A stretch of DNA of 64,000 nucleotides from Candidatus Thiodubiliella endoseptemdiera (lineage in GTDB: Bacteria > Pseudomonadota > Gammaproteobacteria > PS1 > Pseudothioglobaceae), in the NCBI GenBank assembly GCA_013416635.1, contig JACCHT010000001.1, forward strand, positions 310,001 to 374,000. Reading direction: 5' to 3'. Shown piece by piece: positions 1-9,478 of this stretch. The first letter of the stretch is position 1; each line of letters begins with the position of its first letter. The notes beneath the pieces were generated by a model. It saw only the letters and a program-made list of their open reading frames with translations. It was not told where the DNA came from and made no database searches. The position numbers and the translations under genes are program-made.

Positions 1-959
<959 letters not shown>

Positions 960-966
960 TTAATAT

Positions 967-1449
967 TTAATATTCTCTTTTCTGACAAACGCCGGTAACG
1001 CCTGTTCTTGAAACTTCTAAAATTTTACTCACATCAAGCGATGCTAAAAAATCATCTATTCTTTGACTTTTACCTGCTATTTCAACAGTATAAGTATTTT
1101 CGCTGACATCAACTATCTTGCCCGCATACTCATCAATATGCTGGTCAATATCCGCTTGTGTACTTGGTTCTACATTAATTTTAACTAACATCAACTCGCG
1201 TTCAATATGTTCAGTTGCCGTCAAATTAGTCACCGTCACCACATCAATTAATTTATTCAATTGCTTAACGATTTGCTCAATAATATCTTCATCGCCAATA
1301 CTCACAATCGTCATTCGTGACAGCGTTGCATCGTTAGTAGGTGCTACCGTCAATGATTCAATATTAAAGCCGCGCGCTGAAAACAAACCTGATACTCTTG
1401 ACAATGCGCCTGATTCATTTTCTAATTGTATTGAAATAATGTGCTTCAT
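967..1449 (-). CDS. ilvH: Acetolactate synthase small (regulatory) subunit
   Basis: Regulatory partner of IlvB/IlvI that stabilises the synthase and, in the family, confers valine feedback inhibition. The 160-residue length is typical. The N-terminal ACT domain is clear (ISIQLENESGALSRVSGLFS, ~residues 5-24, followed by ARGFNIESL), with the usual second ACT-like half from ~80. The start overlaps the end of the large-subunit gene by 4 bp (1446-1449), implying translational coupling. ilvC follows after 28 bp. IlvN-type subunits are shorter (~95 aa), so IlvH is the better name. Confidence 0.96.
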   Translation of the reverse strand: MKHIISIQLENESGALSRVSGLFSARGFNIESLTVAPTNDATLSRMTIVSIGDEDIIEQIVKQLNKLIDVVTVTNLTATEHIERELMLVKINVEPSTQADIDQHIDEYAGKIVDVSENTYTVEIAGKSQRIDDFLASLDVSKILEVSRTGVTGVCQKREY

Positions 1450-3179
1450 ACTAAATTCAATCCTTTATCATTTGTTGATGCCATTTCATCACGCCCCGCT
1501 AGCAACATCTCATGATGTCCTGCACCCGATGGAATCATTGGAAATACATTTTCAGTTGGGTCGGTCAAAATATCTAAGAATACAGTTCTGTCTTTTTGTG
1601 CAAAAGCCTCTTTTAAAGCAGGCATTAAATCTGCTTCTTTCTCAACTTTAATCCCTATGTGTCCATAACTTTCAGCCAATTTGACAAAATCAGGCAACGC
1701 ATCCATATATGACATTGAATAACGCTTATCATAGAAAAATTCTTGCCATTGTCTTACCATTCCTAAGTAACCATTATTCAAATTAATAATTTTAACGGGG
1801 GTGTCATATTGTAACATTGTTGATAATTCTTGCAACATCATTTGAATACTGCCCTCACCTGTAACACAAGCTACATCTGAATTCGGTTCTGCGAGTTTCG
1901 CCCCCATCGCTGCTGGCAGACCAAAACCCATCGTGCCTAAACCACCCGAATTAATCCAGCGACGCGGCTTATCAAATGGGTAATATTGTGCTGCCCACAT
2001 TTGATGCTGACCAACATCAGAAGTTACAATCGCCTCGCCCTTAGTTACTTCATACAAAGCTTCAATCACACTTTGTGGCTTAATTACTCCAGCTTTGGTT
2101 TGGTAAGCCATCGAATCAACTGCTCTCCACTCATTAATTTGCCGCCACCACGCACTGATATCCGCTAATTTTTTACCTTTTAAACCTGTTGAAAGTGCAT
2201 TTAATGCATCTGTTACTTGCCCAATAATTGCCACATCCACACCTACCGTTTTGCCCACCGAAGAAGGGTCAATGTCAATATGGATAATTTTCGCATACGG
2301 ACAAAATAAGTCTAAGTTACCAGTAATACGATCATCAAATCGTGCACCCACTGCAATAATACAATCCGCATCATGCATTGCCATATTGGCTTCATAAGTG
2401 CCATGCATACCCAACATACCCAGAGATTGTTTATCCGTGGCAGGATACGCACCCAACCCCATCAAAGTCTGTGTGATTGGAAATCCAGTATCGCGTGTCA
2501 GGGCGATAAGCTCTACATCGGCATTGCCAATCACACTACCGCCACCCGAATAAATAATCGGCTTTTTTGCCTGTATAATTAACGCAATGGCTTTATCAAT
2601 TTGACTACTCTCAATCTTGATTTCAGGTTGATACGAACGCATATTAATGGTTTTTGGATAACCACCAAACTCAATATCATCAATAGTAGTATCTTTGCTA
2701 ATGTCAATCAGTACAGGTCCAGGACGGCCTGTGGTAGCAATGTGAAAAGCTTTTTTAATAACAGTCGCTAAATCACCAATATCAGTAACTAAAAAATTGT
2801 GCTTAACGCATGAACGGGTAATACCCACTGAATCTACTTCCTGAAAAGCATCATTACCAATCACGGCAGAAGATACCTGTCCAGAAATCACCACCATCGG
2901 AATAGAATCCATATGTGCGGTGGCAATACCCGTAACAGCATTCGTCAAACCAGGCCCTGAAGTAACCAGTGCAACGCCACATTTGCCACTAACGCGTGCA
3001 TAGCCGTCTGCCGCATGTACAGCACCTTGTTCATGACGCACTAGAACATGATTGATTTCCTTGCAAGCATCCAGTGCATCGTAAATATGCAACACTGCAC
3101 CACCTGGATAGCCAAAAATGTACTCCACACCTTCGCTTTGAAGGCATTTAACCAATATTTGAGCACCATTTAATTTCAT
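1446..3179 (-). CDS. ilvB: Acetolactate synthase large (catalytic) subunit
   Basis: Thiamine-diphosphate enzyme condensing pyruvate with pyruvate or 2-oxobutyrate, the first committed step of branched-chain amino acid synthesis. At 577 residues it has family length. Catalytic Glu50 lies in VRHEQGAVHAADGYARV. The central FAD/Rossmann domain includes AVGARFDDRITG. The ThDP-Mg motif GEGSIQMMLQEL ends in NLNNGYLG (~residues 440-475). It is first in the ilvB-ilvH-ilvC operon and overlaps ilvH by 4 bp. The symbol could equally be ilvI or ilvG, since isozymes cannot be told apart here. A plausible promoter lies ~30 bp upstream; no leader peptide for attenuation was seen. Confidence 0.95.
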   Translation of the reverse strand: MKLNGAQILVKCLQSEGVEYIFGYPGGAVLHIYDALDACKEINHVLVRHEQGAVHAADGYARVSGKCGVALVTSGPGLTNAVTGIATAHMDSIPMVVISGQVSSAVIGNDAFQEVDSVGITRSCVKHNFLVTDIGDLATVIKKAFHIATTGRPGPVLIDISKDTTIDDIEFGGYPKTINMRSYQPEIKIESSQIDKAIALIIQAKKPIIYSGGGSVIGNADVELIALTRDTGFPITQTLMGLGAYPATDKQSLGMLGMHGTYEANMAMHDADCIIAVGARFDDRITGNLDLFCPYAKIIHIDIDPSSVGKTVGVDVAIIGQVTDALNALSTGLKGKKLADISAWWRQINEWRAVDSMAYQTKAGVIKPQSVIEALYEVTKGEAIVTSDVGQHQMWAAQYYPFDKPRRWINSGGLGTMGFGLPAAMGAKLAEPNSDVACVTGEGSIQMMLQELSTMLQYDTPVKIINLNNGYLGMVRQWQEFFYDKRYSMSYMDALPDFVKLAESYGHIGIKVEKEADLMPALKEAFAQKDRTVFLDILTDPTENVFPMIPSGAGHHEMLLAGRDEMASTNDKGLNLV

Positions 3180-3209
3180 TTGCTTCTTTTAAGTCGAAAA
3201 AAAATCTAG

Positions 3210-3237
3210 ATTATACCCTAAGGATGCCATTTGTATA
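3210..3237 (-). promoter_or_regulatory. Candidate promoter of ilvB operon
   Basis: On the minus strand a perfect TATAAT (plus coordinates 3210-3215) is preceded by TATACA after a 16-bp spacer (3232-3237, 4 of 6 to consensus). The predicted start leaves a ~25-30 nt leader before ilvB ATG 3179. The -35 side overlaps a relic of the mobile element found elsewhere in the window. Inference from sequence only. Confidence 0.4.
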
Positions 3238-3256
3238 GATAGGGATGATTAGCAGA
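3229..3256 (+). mobile_element. Relic of the ~161-bp MITE (left end only)
   Basis: The stretch TTTGTATAGATAGGGATGAT followed by TAGCAGA matches the left arm of the intact elements (TTTGCATAAATAGGGATGAT, TAGCAAA) with few differences, in the same orientation as all intact copies. The rest of the element is absent. It lies between the lpxC stop and the ilvB promoter. Confidence 0.5.
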
Positions 3257-3266
3257 TTCTCGCTCT

Positions 3267-4178
3267 CTATAAAGAATTTTGCCAATCTTCTGAATAGAAT
3301 TGAATTGGCGAGTTTTCAATTTCAAAAGTTTCAATTGCCCAAGCTTCTGGCTTTTTAAGAATAGTAGACAACAACCTGTCATTGAGTAAATGCCCTGTTT
3401 TATAGCCCTCATAATGCCCAATCAAACTGCCGCCAAGCAAATACAAATCACCAACAATATCCAAAATCTTATGCTTCACAAACTCATCTTCATAACGCAT
3501 TCCATCTTCATTCAGAATATCATCATCAGTCAGGGCAATCGCATTATCCATACTCGCGCCCATTGCCAATTTTTTGGCTTGTAGCATTTCCATATCTTTC
3601 ACATAGCCAAAAGTTCTGGCTCTTGAAATCTCCTTAAGATACGATTTTTGTGCAAAATCAATACTGAGTTTTTGCCCACTTTCTCTGACTTTCTTGTGAT
3701 TAAAATCAATTTCAAGACTAACTTTAAAACCTTCATAAGGAGATACTTGTGCCCATGAATCGTTATTTTCCACTCGCACTGTATCTTTAATCACAAAGAA
3801 TTTTTTAGACTCATTTTGTTCTTCAATCCCTGCTGATTGAACCAAGAAAATAAATGGTGCTGATGAACCGTCCATAATTGGCACTTCAAATGAGTCCAAT
3901 TCCACTAAAATATTGTCAATACCCAACGCAGAAAATGCACTCATCAAATGTTCAACTGTGGAAACCTTGACACCTCCATTTTCAATACTGGTTGACAACA
4001 CCACTTCATTCACAAACGCATTGTGTGCCTTGACAATTTTCCCGCCTGCATCCATACGCTTAAACACAATACCATGATTACTTTCTGCGGGAATTAGCGT
4101 CATATTTACCATATTGCCGCTATGGATACCGATACCGCGTGCTTTGACAGATTTTCTGATTGTTCTTTGCTTTATCAT
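3267..4178 (-). CDS. lpxC: UDP-3-O-acyl-N-acetylglucosamine deacetylase
   Basis: Zinc-dependent committed step of lipid A synthesis in the cytoplasm. 303 residues, the normal length. Zinc ligands are visible as His77 ([10 protein letters not shown]), His236 and Asp240 ([14 protein letters not shown]), with general-base His263 in [11 protein letters not shown]. The gene begins 1 bp after the ftsA stop. In most gammaproteobacteria ftsZ stands between ftsA and lpxC; here it does not. Stop is TAG at 3267-3269, just before a MITE relic. Function is certain from the motifs. Confidence 0.97.
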   Translation of the reverse strand: MIKQRTIRKSVKARGIGIHSGNMVNMTLIPAESNHGIVFKRMDAGGKIVKAHNAFVNEVVLSTSIENGGVKVSTVEHLMSAFSALGIDNILVELDSFEVPIMDGSSAPFIFLVQSAGIEEQNESKKFFVIKDTVRVENNDSWAQVSPYEGFKVSLEIDFNHKKVRESGQKLSIDFAQKSYLKEISRARTFGYVKDMEMLQAKKLAMGASMDNAIALTDDDILNEDGMRYEDEFVKHKILDIVGDLYLLGGSLIGHYEGYKTGHLLNDRLLSTILKKPEAWAIETFEIENSPIQFYSEDWQNSL

Positions 4179-4179
4179 T

Positions 4180-5427
4180 TTAAAATTTCCTTCCCATTTC
4201 CTTGATTTTACTCATAATTGATGTTTTATTGATAGATTGTTGTTCTTCAAGCCCGCGTTCATCGTCATTAAACAATAATAAACCGAGTGCACAAGCGTAT
4301 TCTAGTGATGATAAATTTTCATGTGCAGGAGGTAAGACAATCAAATCAGTATTCACACACCCAATTTTAGTTCTTCTAGTAAAACAACTCAACATTAAAT
4401 CCGCACAGCCTTTAATTTTTACACCACCACCTACCAAAACAAAACCTGAATTAAGTGAACGATAAATTTTTTCATCTTCTAATTTACTTTTAATTAACGC
4501 AAATAATTCTAAATAAGATTCTTCAATCACTTCAACGAGTGAACGATGCGATAAGTAATATTGTCTATCGTCATTTTCTTGTTTAAATGGAATCAATTTG
4601 TCACCTATTAGAGTTTTGGCTTGCGCCCGTCCTTTGTATATTTTTAGACGCTCTGCCTCTTCAAAAGAAGTCTTAAACGCATTAGCAATGTCATTCGTTA
4701 CCCTGTCAGAACCTTCTGGGATCACTGCACTATAACAAATACCGCCACCTTTAAAGACAGACAAATCCATCACTCCAGAGCCAATATCTACTAAGCAAAC
4801 TCCATCGTCTTTTTGTTCTTGGGTTAAATACGGCTCACTACTTGCCATTGAACTGGGCACCAAATTGAGTGCTTTTTTGTCATTGCGTTCAAGCCCTCTT
4901 TCAATATTTTTGGCCTTTTGTTCAGAAGCAACCACAATATGCATATTCACTCCAAGCGTTTCTGCTCTTTCACCAATCGGATATTGAACAACAACCCCTG
5001 AACTGTGCTCATCTTTGTTCAAAACATAATGATGTGTTACGCTACTAATTAGTCGGCCTGCTTTTCCTGCTTTTCCTGCTTCAGCAGTTTTGATAATGCT
5101 TTTGACATCTCCTTCTTTTACTTTGCCACTTTCCACATGTTTGTGTGGGTTGACATTAAACACTCTAATGTCTGAGTCTGAAATATTCGTCACCGCGCCA
5201 TCAAACTTCGTATTACAACTTAAACAAGCCTTTTCTCCCACGGCTTTAATGGCATTAGCCACTGCCTCTATATCAACAATTTCACCCTTGTGGACACCTG
5301 CAGACTTGCCTCGTGCTTGACCAAAAACTTCTAATCGTCCGTCCTTTTCATTCGCAAGCAAAACCACAATTTTACTACTGCCAATATCAATACTGACGAT
5401 GTAATGTCCATCATTATTTTTTGGCAT
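4180..5427 (-). CDS. ftsA: Cell division protein FtsA
   Basis: Actin-like ATPase that in the family tethers FtsZ to the inner membrane. Start chosen at ATG 5427 ([20 protein letters not shown]), preceded by GGAGGA and overlapping the dusA stop as TAATG, rather than the in-frame ATG 30 bp upstream. This gives 415 residues. Nucleotide-binding segments [13 protein letters not shown] (~12-24), [14 protein letters not shown] (~205) and [12 protein letters not shown] (~330) are present. The C-terminal amphipathic membrane-targeting helix is [11 protein letters not shown]. The sequence looks diverged (a Gly-Lys-Ala-rich insert near residue 110). lpxC follows directly with no ftsZ, which is unusual and raises the question of its partner. 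Confidence 0.93.
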   Translation of the reverse strand: MPKNNDGHYIVSIDIGSSKIVVLLANEKDGRLEVFGQARGKSAGVHKGEIVDIEAVANAIKAVGEKACLSCNTKFDGAVTNISDSDIRVFNVNPHKHVESGKVKEGDVKSIIKTAEAGKAGKAGRLISSVTHHYVLNKDEHSSGVVVQYPIGERAETLGVNMHIVVASEQKAKNIERGLERNDKKALNLVPSSMASSEPYLTQEQKDDGVCLVDIGSGVMDLSVFKGGGICYSAVIPEGSDRVTNDIANAFKTSFEEAERLKIYKGRAQAKTLIGDKLIPFKQENDDRQYYLSHRSLVEVIEESYLELFALIKSKLEDEKIYRSLNSGFVLVGGGVKIKGCADLMLSCFTRRTKIGCVNTDLIVLPPAHENLSSLEYACALGLLLFNDDERGLEEQQSINKTSIMSKIKEMGRKF

Positions 5428-6383
5428 TATAAAGATTCCTCCACAAAAGCCAACCACTCATACAAATGCCCTAACTCAACCGTTTTGCCACTTAACAACT
5501 GCTTAAACCTCCTAGCATTCGGCTGCCCGTGATACAAACCCAAAATATGCCGAGTCATTGAGCGAATTGGCACCCCTTGTTCGCTCTGCTTTTTCATATA
5601 GTCAATGAACTGTAATAATACTTGTTCACGCAGCAAAATGTCGGTTTTTTTGCCATAAATCCGCCCATCCACCTCACTCAACAAATACGGCTGATGATAT
5701 GCCACCCTACCCAACATTACACTATCAACTTTTTCCAAATGCACTAACGCACTATCCATACTATTAATACCACCGTTAATCCCAATCATTAAATGCGGGA
5801 AATCTTTCTTAATTTGATACACCCATTCATAATTAAGCGGTGGCACAGTACGATTTTGTTTGGGACTCAGCCCCTTTAACCACGCCTTCCTCGCATGAAT
5901 CACAAAATTATTGCAACCCGCATTCTCCACCTGAGTAATAAAATTAACCAACTCATCATAATGCTCCATATCATCCACACCAATACGCGACTTCACACTC
6001 ACAGGAATATCACTCACCTGACGCATCGCATCCACACACTGTGCCACCACCTCTGGCGTTTGCATTAAACACGCCCCAAAACTGCCCGATTGCACCCTAT
6101 CCGATGGACAACCAACATTGATATTAACCTCATCATAACCCCAATCTTGGGCAATTTTAGCACACTGCGCCATCTCATCAGGCTCACTCCCGCCGAGCTG
6201 TAACACCAATGGATGCTCCGCCGCATCAAAATCAAGCAAGCGATTCTTATCCCCATAAATAATTGCCTTAGTCGTTACCATCTCACTCCACAACTGCGTC
6301 TCTTTCGATAGCAATCTATGAAAATATCGACAATGGCGATCCGTCCAGTCCATCATCGGTGCTACTGAGAATTTATGCGTCAT
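5427..6383 (-). CDS. dusA: tRNA-dihydrouridine(20/20a) synthase
   Basis: Flavoenzyme that reduces U20/U20a in the tRNA D-loop. 318 residues, DusA length. The TIM barrel opens with KFSVAPMMDWTDRHCRYF. The catalytic cysteine is in INVGCPSDRVQSGSFGACLM (~residues 89-108). Later FMN contacts include VKSRIGVDD, FVIHARKAWLKGLSPKQNR and GINGGI. NPRT-like C-terminal helices end in ARRFKQLLSG. It overlaps both neighbours by one base (TAATG junctions at 5427 and 6383), so it is read in one transcript with the vapBC pair upstream and ftsA downstream. Confidence 0.96.
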   Translation of the reverse strand: MTHKFSVAPMMDWTDRHCRYFHRLLSKETQLWSEMVTTKAIIYGDKNRLLDFDAAEHPLVLQLGGSEPDEMAQCAKIAQDWGYDEVNINVGCPSDRVQSGSFGACLMQTPEVVAQCVDAMRQVSDIPVSVKSRIGVDDMEHYDELVNFITQVENAGCNNFVIHARKAWLKGLSPKQNRTVPPLNYEWVYQIKKDFPHLMIGINGGINSMDSALVHLEKVDSVMLGRVAYHQPYLLSEVDGRIYGKKTDILLREQVLLQFIDYMKKQSEQGVPIRSMTRHILGLYHGQPNARRFKQLLSGKTVELGHLYEWLAFVEESL

Positions 6384-6748
6384 TACAATAACATTAACTC
6401 AGGTAAATATTGAAAGTCCTTAATATTATAAGTCCAAAGCGTCGCTTTTGCCTTGATACAACTCGCCGCAATGAGTGAATCCGGTATGTCTAAATGATGA
6501 CTTTTGGCGTATTTAATAATCAATTCATTTGCCAAATAAGATGAATTTTTATCCGTATAAAGAATTGTAAACTGATTAACAAAAGCCAATAATTTTGTTT
6601 TTTCCTTATTGTTTCTTGCGCCTACAATCAACTCCATTACACTAATAGATGACACGCAAAAAGTAGCATTTAAAGTAGAAAGTCGTTTAATGGTTTCTGT
6701 GTTATTCTTGGTAATTTCGATTAAAACATTGGTATCTAAGCAAATCAT
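6383..6748 (-). CDS. vapC: PIN-domain toxin, VapC family
   Basis: Predicted Mg-dependent ribonuclease of a type II toxin-antitoxin pair. 121 residues. PIN acidic residues are visible at Asp5 (MICLDTNVLIE), Glu39 (SVMELIVG), Asp90 (LDIPDSLIAA) and Asp111 (NIKDFQYL), so the active site looks intact. Its ATG overlaps the antitoxin stop as ATGA (6745-6748), the usual coupling in such modules. The stop overlaps the dusA start by one base, placing a toxin pair directly upstream of housekeeping genes. The RNA target cannot be read from sequence. Confidence 0.9.
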   Translation of the reverse strand: MICLDTNVLIEITKNNTETIKRLSTLNATFCVSSISVMELIVGARNNKEKTKLLAFVNQFTILYTDKNSSYLANELIIKYAKSHHLDIPDSLIAASCIKAKATLWTYNIKDFQYLPELMLL

Positions 6749-6975
6749 TTACCCTTGCCCCAAGCCTTACTTCGTAGCGATTTTTGGCTAATATTATAAT
6801 CACTCCACATTCCCAAAACATCCGAAACATCAATATTGTTAGTCGTCGCCTCCCGCTCAATTTCTGTTCGCAATACATCACGAATATAAGCAGAAGTACT
6901 TTGACTTTTCCGCACCGCCATTTGTTTCACTTGATTGAATAAATCTTGTTCAAAATAAATCTGTGTTCTATGCAT
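6745..6975 (-). CDS. vapB: Ribbon-helix-helix antitoxin, VapB-like
   Basis: 76-residue partner of the PIN toxin. The N-terminus MHRTQIYFEQDLFNQVKQMA and following STSAYIRDVLRTEIERE form a CopG/ribbon-helix-helix DNA-binding motif. The C-terminal half (ISQKSLRSKAWGKGK) would bind and neutralise the toxin. It is first in the operon, as usual for these modules, and probably represses its own promoter. Upstream at 6976-7022 is a short AT-rich gap. The family call rests on fold pattern and gene order. Confidence 0.87.
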   Translation of the reverse strand: MHRTQIYFEQDLFNQVKQMAVRKSQSTSAYIRDVLRTEIEREATTNNIDVSDVLGMWSDYNISQKSLRSKAWGKGK

Positions 6976-7022
6976 AACACCCCTCTTGTATTTTATACAT
7001 CAGAATTATACATCATTAACGC

Positions 7023-7652
7023 TTAACTTTTTCTCAAATACCGCCAACCAATAAAACTCATTCGCAGATGCACTTGTTGTTGAACATAAACCCCCTCATA
7101 ATTTTCTGCTGTATTTTCTAAAGGCTTGAATAGTTTGGTGAATGAATAAACCCTCAATAATTCTGAAAAAAAATCAATCGCATAACTCCAAAATCCCCAG
7201 CACTCCCCTGCTATAAATTCTGTTTTATGGGTTGGGTTTAAAAATTCAAAAAAATTCTTCAAATATTCAGAATTGTAGTCACTAGCAAAACTGCAAAGCA
7301 GTAAACCATAAAACACAATAGATAAAATTATCAATCCTCGGACAGGTTTCCACCAATTCAAGCCAAATTCATTTGTCCAATAATTAAAGGCTAAAATTAT
7401 TCTATTTATACTCAATAACCCGTTATTCTTAAGTGTAATTTTTCTGTGTTCTTTCATTTCTTGAGTGTAAAAAACTAAAGCTTCTTGCTGGTCATTATTT
7501 CTTATCATTACATTTTTTAAGGTTCGGTAAGTATCTCGTTTTTTAGCTATTTCTGTTTTTTCACTCGTGCCAAATTGCCCAACTTCTATCTCTCGCTTCC
7601 ATTGCACATTTGTATAATCCACTTCAGTAAAAATATTATCAAACATTTTCAC
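7023..7652 (-). CDS. C-terminal part of a pentapeptide-repeat-like membrane protein
   Basis: A 209-residue open frame that is the best preserved part of a longer decayed gene. It has a polar N-terminal part with TYRTLKNVMIRNNDQQEAL and FYTQEMKEHRK, a pattern common in the linker of pentapeptide-repeat membrane proteins. Two or more hydrophobic segments follow (VRGLIILSIVFYGLLLCSF, ~residues 103-121, and one near FWSYAIDFF). The frame is open upstream of the first ATG for some 30 codons, so that ATG is probably not the original start. No catalytic motif is recognised; function unknown. It does not overlap its neighbours. Confidence 0.55.
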   Translation of the reverse strand: MKMFDNIFTEVDYTNVQWKREIEVGQFGTSEKTEIAKKRDTYRTLKNVMIRNNDQQEALVFYTQEMKEHRKITLKNNGLLSINRIILAFNYWTNEFGLNWWKPVRGLIILSIVFYGLLLCSFASDYNSEYLKNFFEFLNPTHKTEFIAGECWGFWSYAIDFFSELLRVYSFTKLFKPLENTAENYEGVYVQQQVHLRMSFIGWRYLRKS

Positions 7653-8757
7653 TCTAGCAAATGAGTCTAACTTAATACTCTGAAAATCAGTTTTACCTAT
7701 AGAAGTGTTGTCAATTTGAAATTTTTATTGTTTTTTATTTTTAAAATATTGATTTTATAAAATTTAAACTTGCCAATATTTCTAAAGTTAGCTCAACTTA
7801 AAATTTTTAAAATGGCAATCGCCAATATTTAACTCTGAGTTTTGTGGTAAGCGTAAATTAGATAATTCAAAGTTTTCAACATCCAAAAAACCAATTCTTA
7901 AATAATCACCTTTATCAGCATTACAATTAATTAATTTGAGAGATTTTAACTTTGTTTTGTTGTTTTGTTGCTCTTCATAATCGCCCTTTTCCACACTACG
8001 AATCTTTAATTTTTTTCCAAAATAACAGTTATCAAACAAAAAATCAGTTTTATCATTATGAGAAAGATAAAGTTCTTGATTATCTTCAAAAGTGCAGCCA
8101 TTAAAAATTATTTCGCTACCAAAATTATTATCAAGAAAATTATTTTGATTGTCATTAAAAATATTTTTTTGATAATGGCATTATTGATTATTAATTGCCC
8201 TTCAAATTTACAATAATAATTAAATTGAGATTGTGATAAATCGTCTTCTGCTGAATCAAATACTACATTTTTTTTAAAAGTGCAATGAGCATAAATTACA
8301 TTGTCTGTATTTTCTAGTAACTTGTAATCAAATAAAGTGCAATGAGCATAAATTACATTGTCTGTATTTTCTAGTAACTTTAATAAAAATGACATTCGTT
8401 ATAAATTCAGCATCAAAAAATACTTCTTCTTTTAATTTAGACTTTACCAAACAAATGCAATCTTCAATAATATATGGGTTTTAATGAGTATAATCTCTTC
8501 TTTATCTAAAGCTCCTAGGTAAATGTGTATGCCTTTTAACCAAACGAGAATGTCAGTTTCTTCCACCTCAATATATGCTTTGTTGCATTATAAAATTTCA
8601 TCTTTCTGTTATCAAAAGCCTGTGTAATGTCTTGATTGTGCTTTTTCACACAATCACCATACGACATCGTATTTTCTAAATTACACTTTTTCAACATTAC
8701 GATATTTTTGTCTGTCATACATTTAGGTAATTTCCAAGAGCTATTTATTGGTTTCAA
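7653..8757 (-). pseudogene. Decayed 5' part of the pentapeptide-like membrane gene
   Basis: Continuing upstream of the 7023-7652 frame on the same strand are fragments at 7788-8039, 8108-8395 and 8536-8757. They are short frames of similar composition with hydrophobic-x-Asn/Asp-Cys-x-Phe strings (KSLKLINCNADKGDYLRIGF, NIGDCHFKNFKLS, IYAHCTFKKNVVFD), as in right-handed pentapeptide-type helices. They lie in different frames separated by stops, implying frameshifts or deletions. The stretch is markedly AT-rich. Either real decay between two toxin-antitoxin modules or sequencing indels could explain it; decay is more likely because several stops fall outside homopolymers. Confidence 0.55.
8280..8380. 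repeat. In-frame 57-bp tandem duplication
   Basis: A 44-bp identical stretch starting GTGCAATGAGCATAAATTAC occurs at 8280-8323 and again at 8337-8380. The period is 57 bp (19 codons), duplicating the peptide KLLENTDNVIYAHCT on the minus strand. The perfect identity means the duplication is recent. Confidence 0.85.
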
Positions 8758-8778
8758 AAGCCTTTGTAGTCATTGATT

Positions 8779-9021
8779 TTATTTATACACATCACCACGA
8801 CTGTCCACTTTTAAAATATAAACACTTTCTTTATCAGGATAATAAAAAACAACACGATATTTAGATACTCTCAGGCGATACATTTGTGGTGAATTTTGAC
8901 CAACGATAGTTCTTATATCGCCCATTGGGATATTACAAATTGCTCTATGTATCTGCTTTTGTATTGCTGGTGTGTATTTAGCAAATTTCTTGACAAACTT
9001 TTTTGCATAAATAAGATTCAT
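8779..9021 (-). CDS. RelE/ParE-family toxin
   Basis: 80-residue predicted ribosome-dependent mRNA interferase or gyrase-poison type toxin. The ATG at 9021 (MNLIYAKKFVKKFAK) is preferred over the one 15 bp upstream, which lies in the adjacent mobile element. RelE-fold features are MYRLRVSKYRVVFYY and the C-terminal KVDSRGDVYK. A MITE (9024-9184) separates it from its antitoxin by ~160 bp. Before insertion the two genes would have overlapped as ATGA. It now lacks an upstream gene close enough for coupling, and no strong ribosome site is visible before the ATG, so expression may be reduced. Confidence 0.85.
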   Translation of the reverse strand: MNLIYAKKFVKKFAKYTPAIQKQIHRAICNIPMGDIRTIVGQNSPQMYRLRVSKYRVVFYYPDKESVYILKVDSRGDVYK

Positions 9022-9023
9022 AA

Positions 9024-9184
9024 GAGACCTTTGCATAAATAGGGATGATTAGCAAAATGACAGATTTTATTAAATTGGAAATTTTTTAAATCCACTCCTA
9101 GCAGGGCTAAGGGTGTTTTTAAAAAGTTTGTAATTTGATGAAAGATGGCGTTTTGATGATTATTCATATTTATGCAAAGGTCTC
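9024..9184 (+). mobile_element. MITE copy 1 (between antitoxin and toxin)
   Basis: 161-bp element bounded by GAGACCTTTGCATAAATA and its reverse complement. Flanks are CATAA left (9019-9023) and, counting the terminal C, CATAA right (9184-9188). No transposase is encoded. It is inserted exactly at the former ATGA overlap of a toxin-antitoxin operon; the duplicated target preserves the toxin start on one side and rebuilds the antitoxin stop on the other. Confidence 0.93.
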
Positions 9185-9431
9185 ATAAGTTGAATTTTTT
9201 CACAAATTCATCTTCTGTAATATAGTCATCCTCAGCCAAAATCTCTAAAATCTCTTGCTCGTCTTTAGCTTCTAGCACTAATTGTGCCTTTACACTGTCA
9301 TTCGTTTCTTTTGCTAAATAAAGACTTAACCCCTCGCGGACAATTTGAGAAATAGATTTCTTGCTCACAAAACTATGTGATCTAGCTTGTTCGTAAAGCG
9401 ATTCGTCAATAGTTAAATTCAATCGATGCAT
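9183..9431 (-). CDS. Ribbon-helix-helix antitoxin
   Basis: 82-residue protein with an RHH N-terminus (MHRLNLTIDESLYEQARSHS then SKKSISQIVREGLSLYLA) and an acidic C-terminus (EILAEDDYITEDEFVKKFNL) suited to wrapping a basic toxin. It is the upstream partner of the RelE/ParE-like toxin at 8779-9021. A ribosome site TATAGGAGAAAACC precedes the ATG. Its TGA stop (9183-9185) is made of the last two bases of the MITE plus one flanking base; without the element the same TGA would overlap the toxin ATG. Confidence 0.85.
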   Translation of the reverse strand: MHRLNLTIDESLYEQARSHSFVSKKSISQIVREGLSLYLAKETNDSVKAQLVLEAKDEQEILEILAEDDYITEDEFVKKFNL

Positions 9432-9478
9432 GGTTTTCTCCTATAAGTGATGTATTAACATATTTACATTATAATGCA

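Noticed and set aside
1118-1651. 177-codon plus-strand frame over ilvH/ilvB
   Set aside because: It is antisense to two clearly conserved genes and has no recognisable domain.
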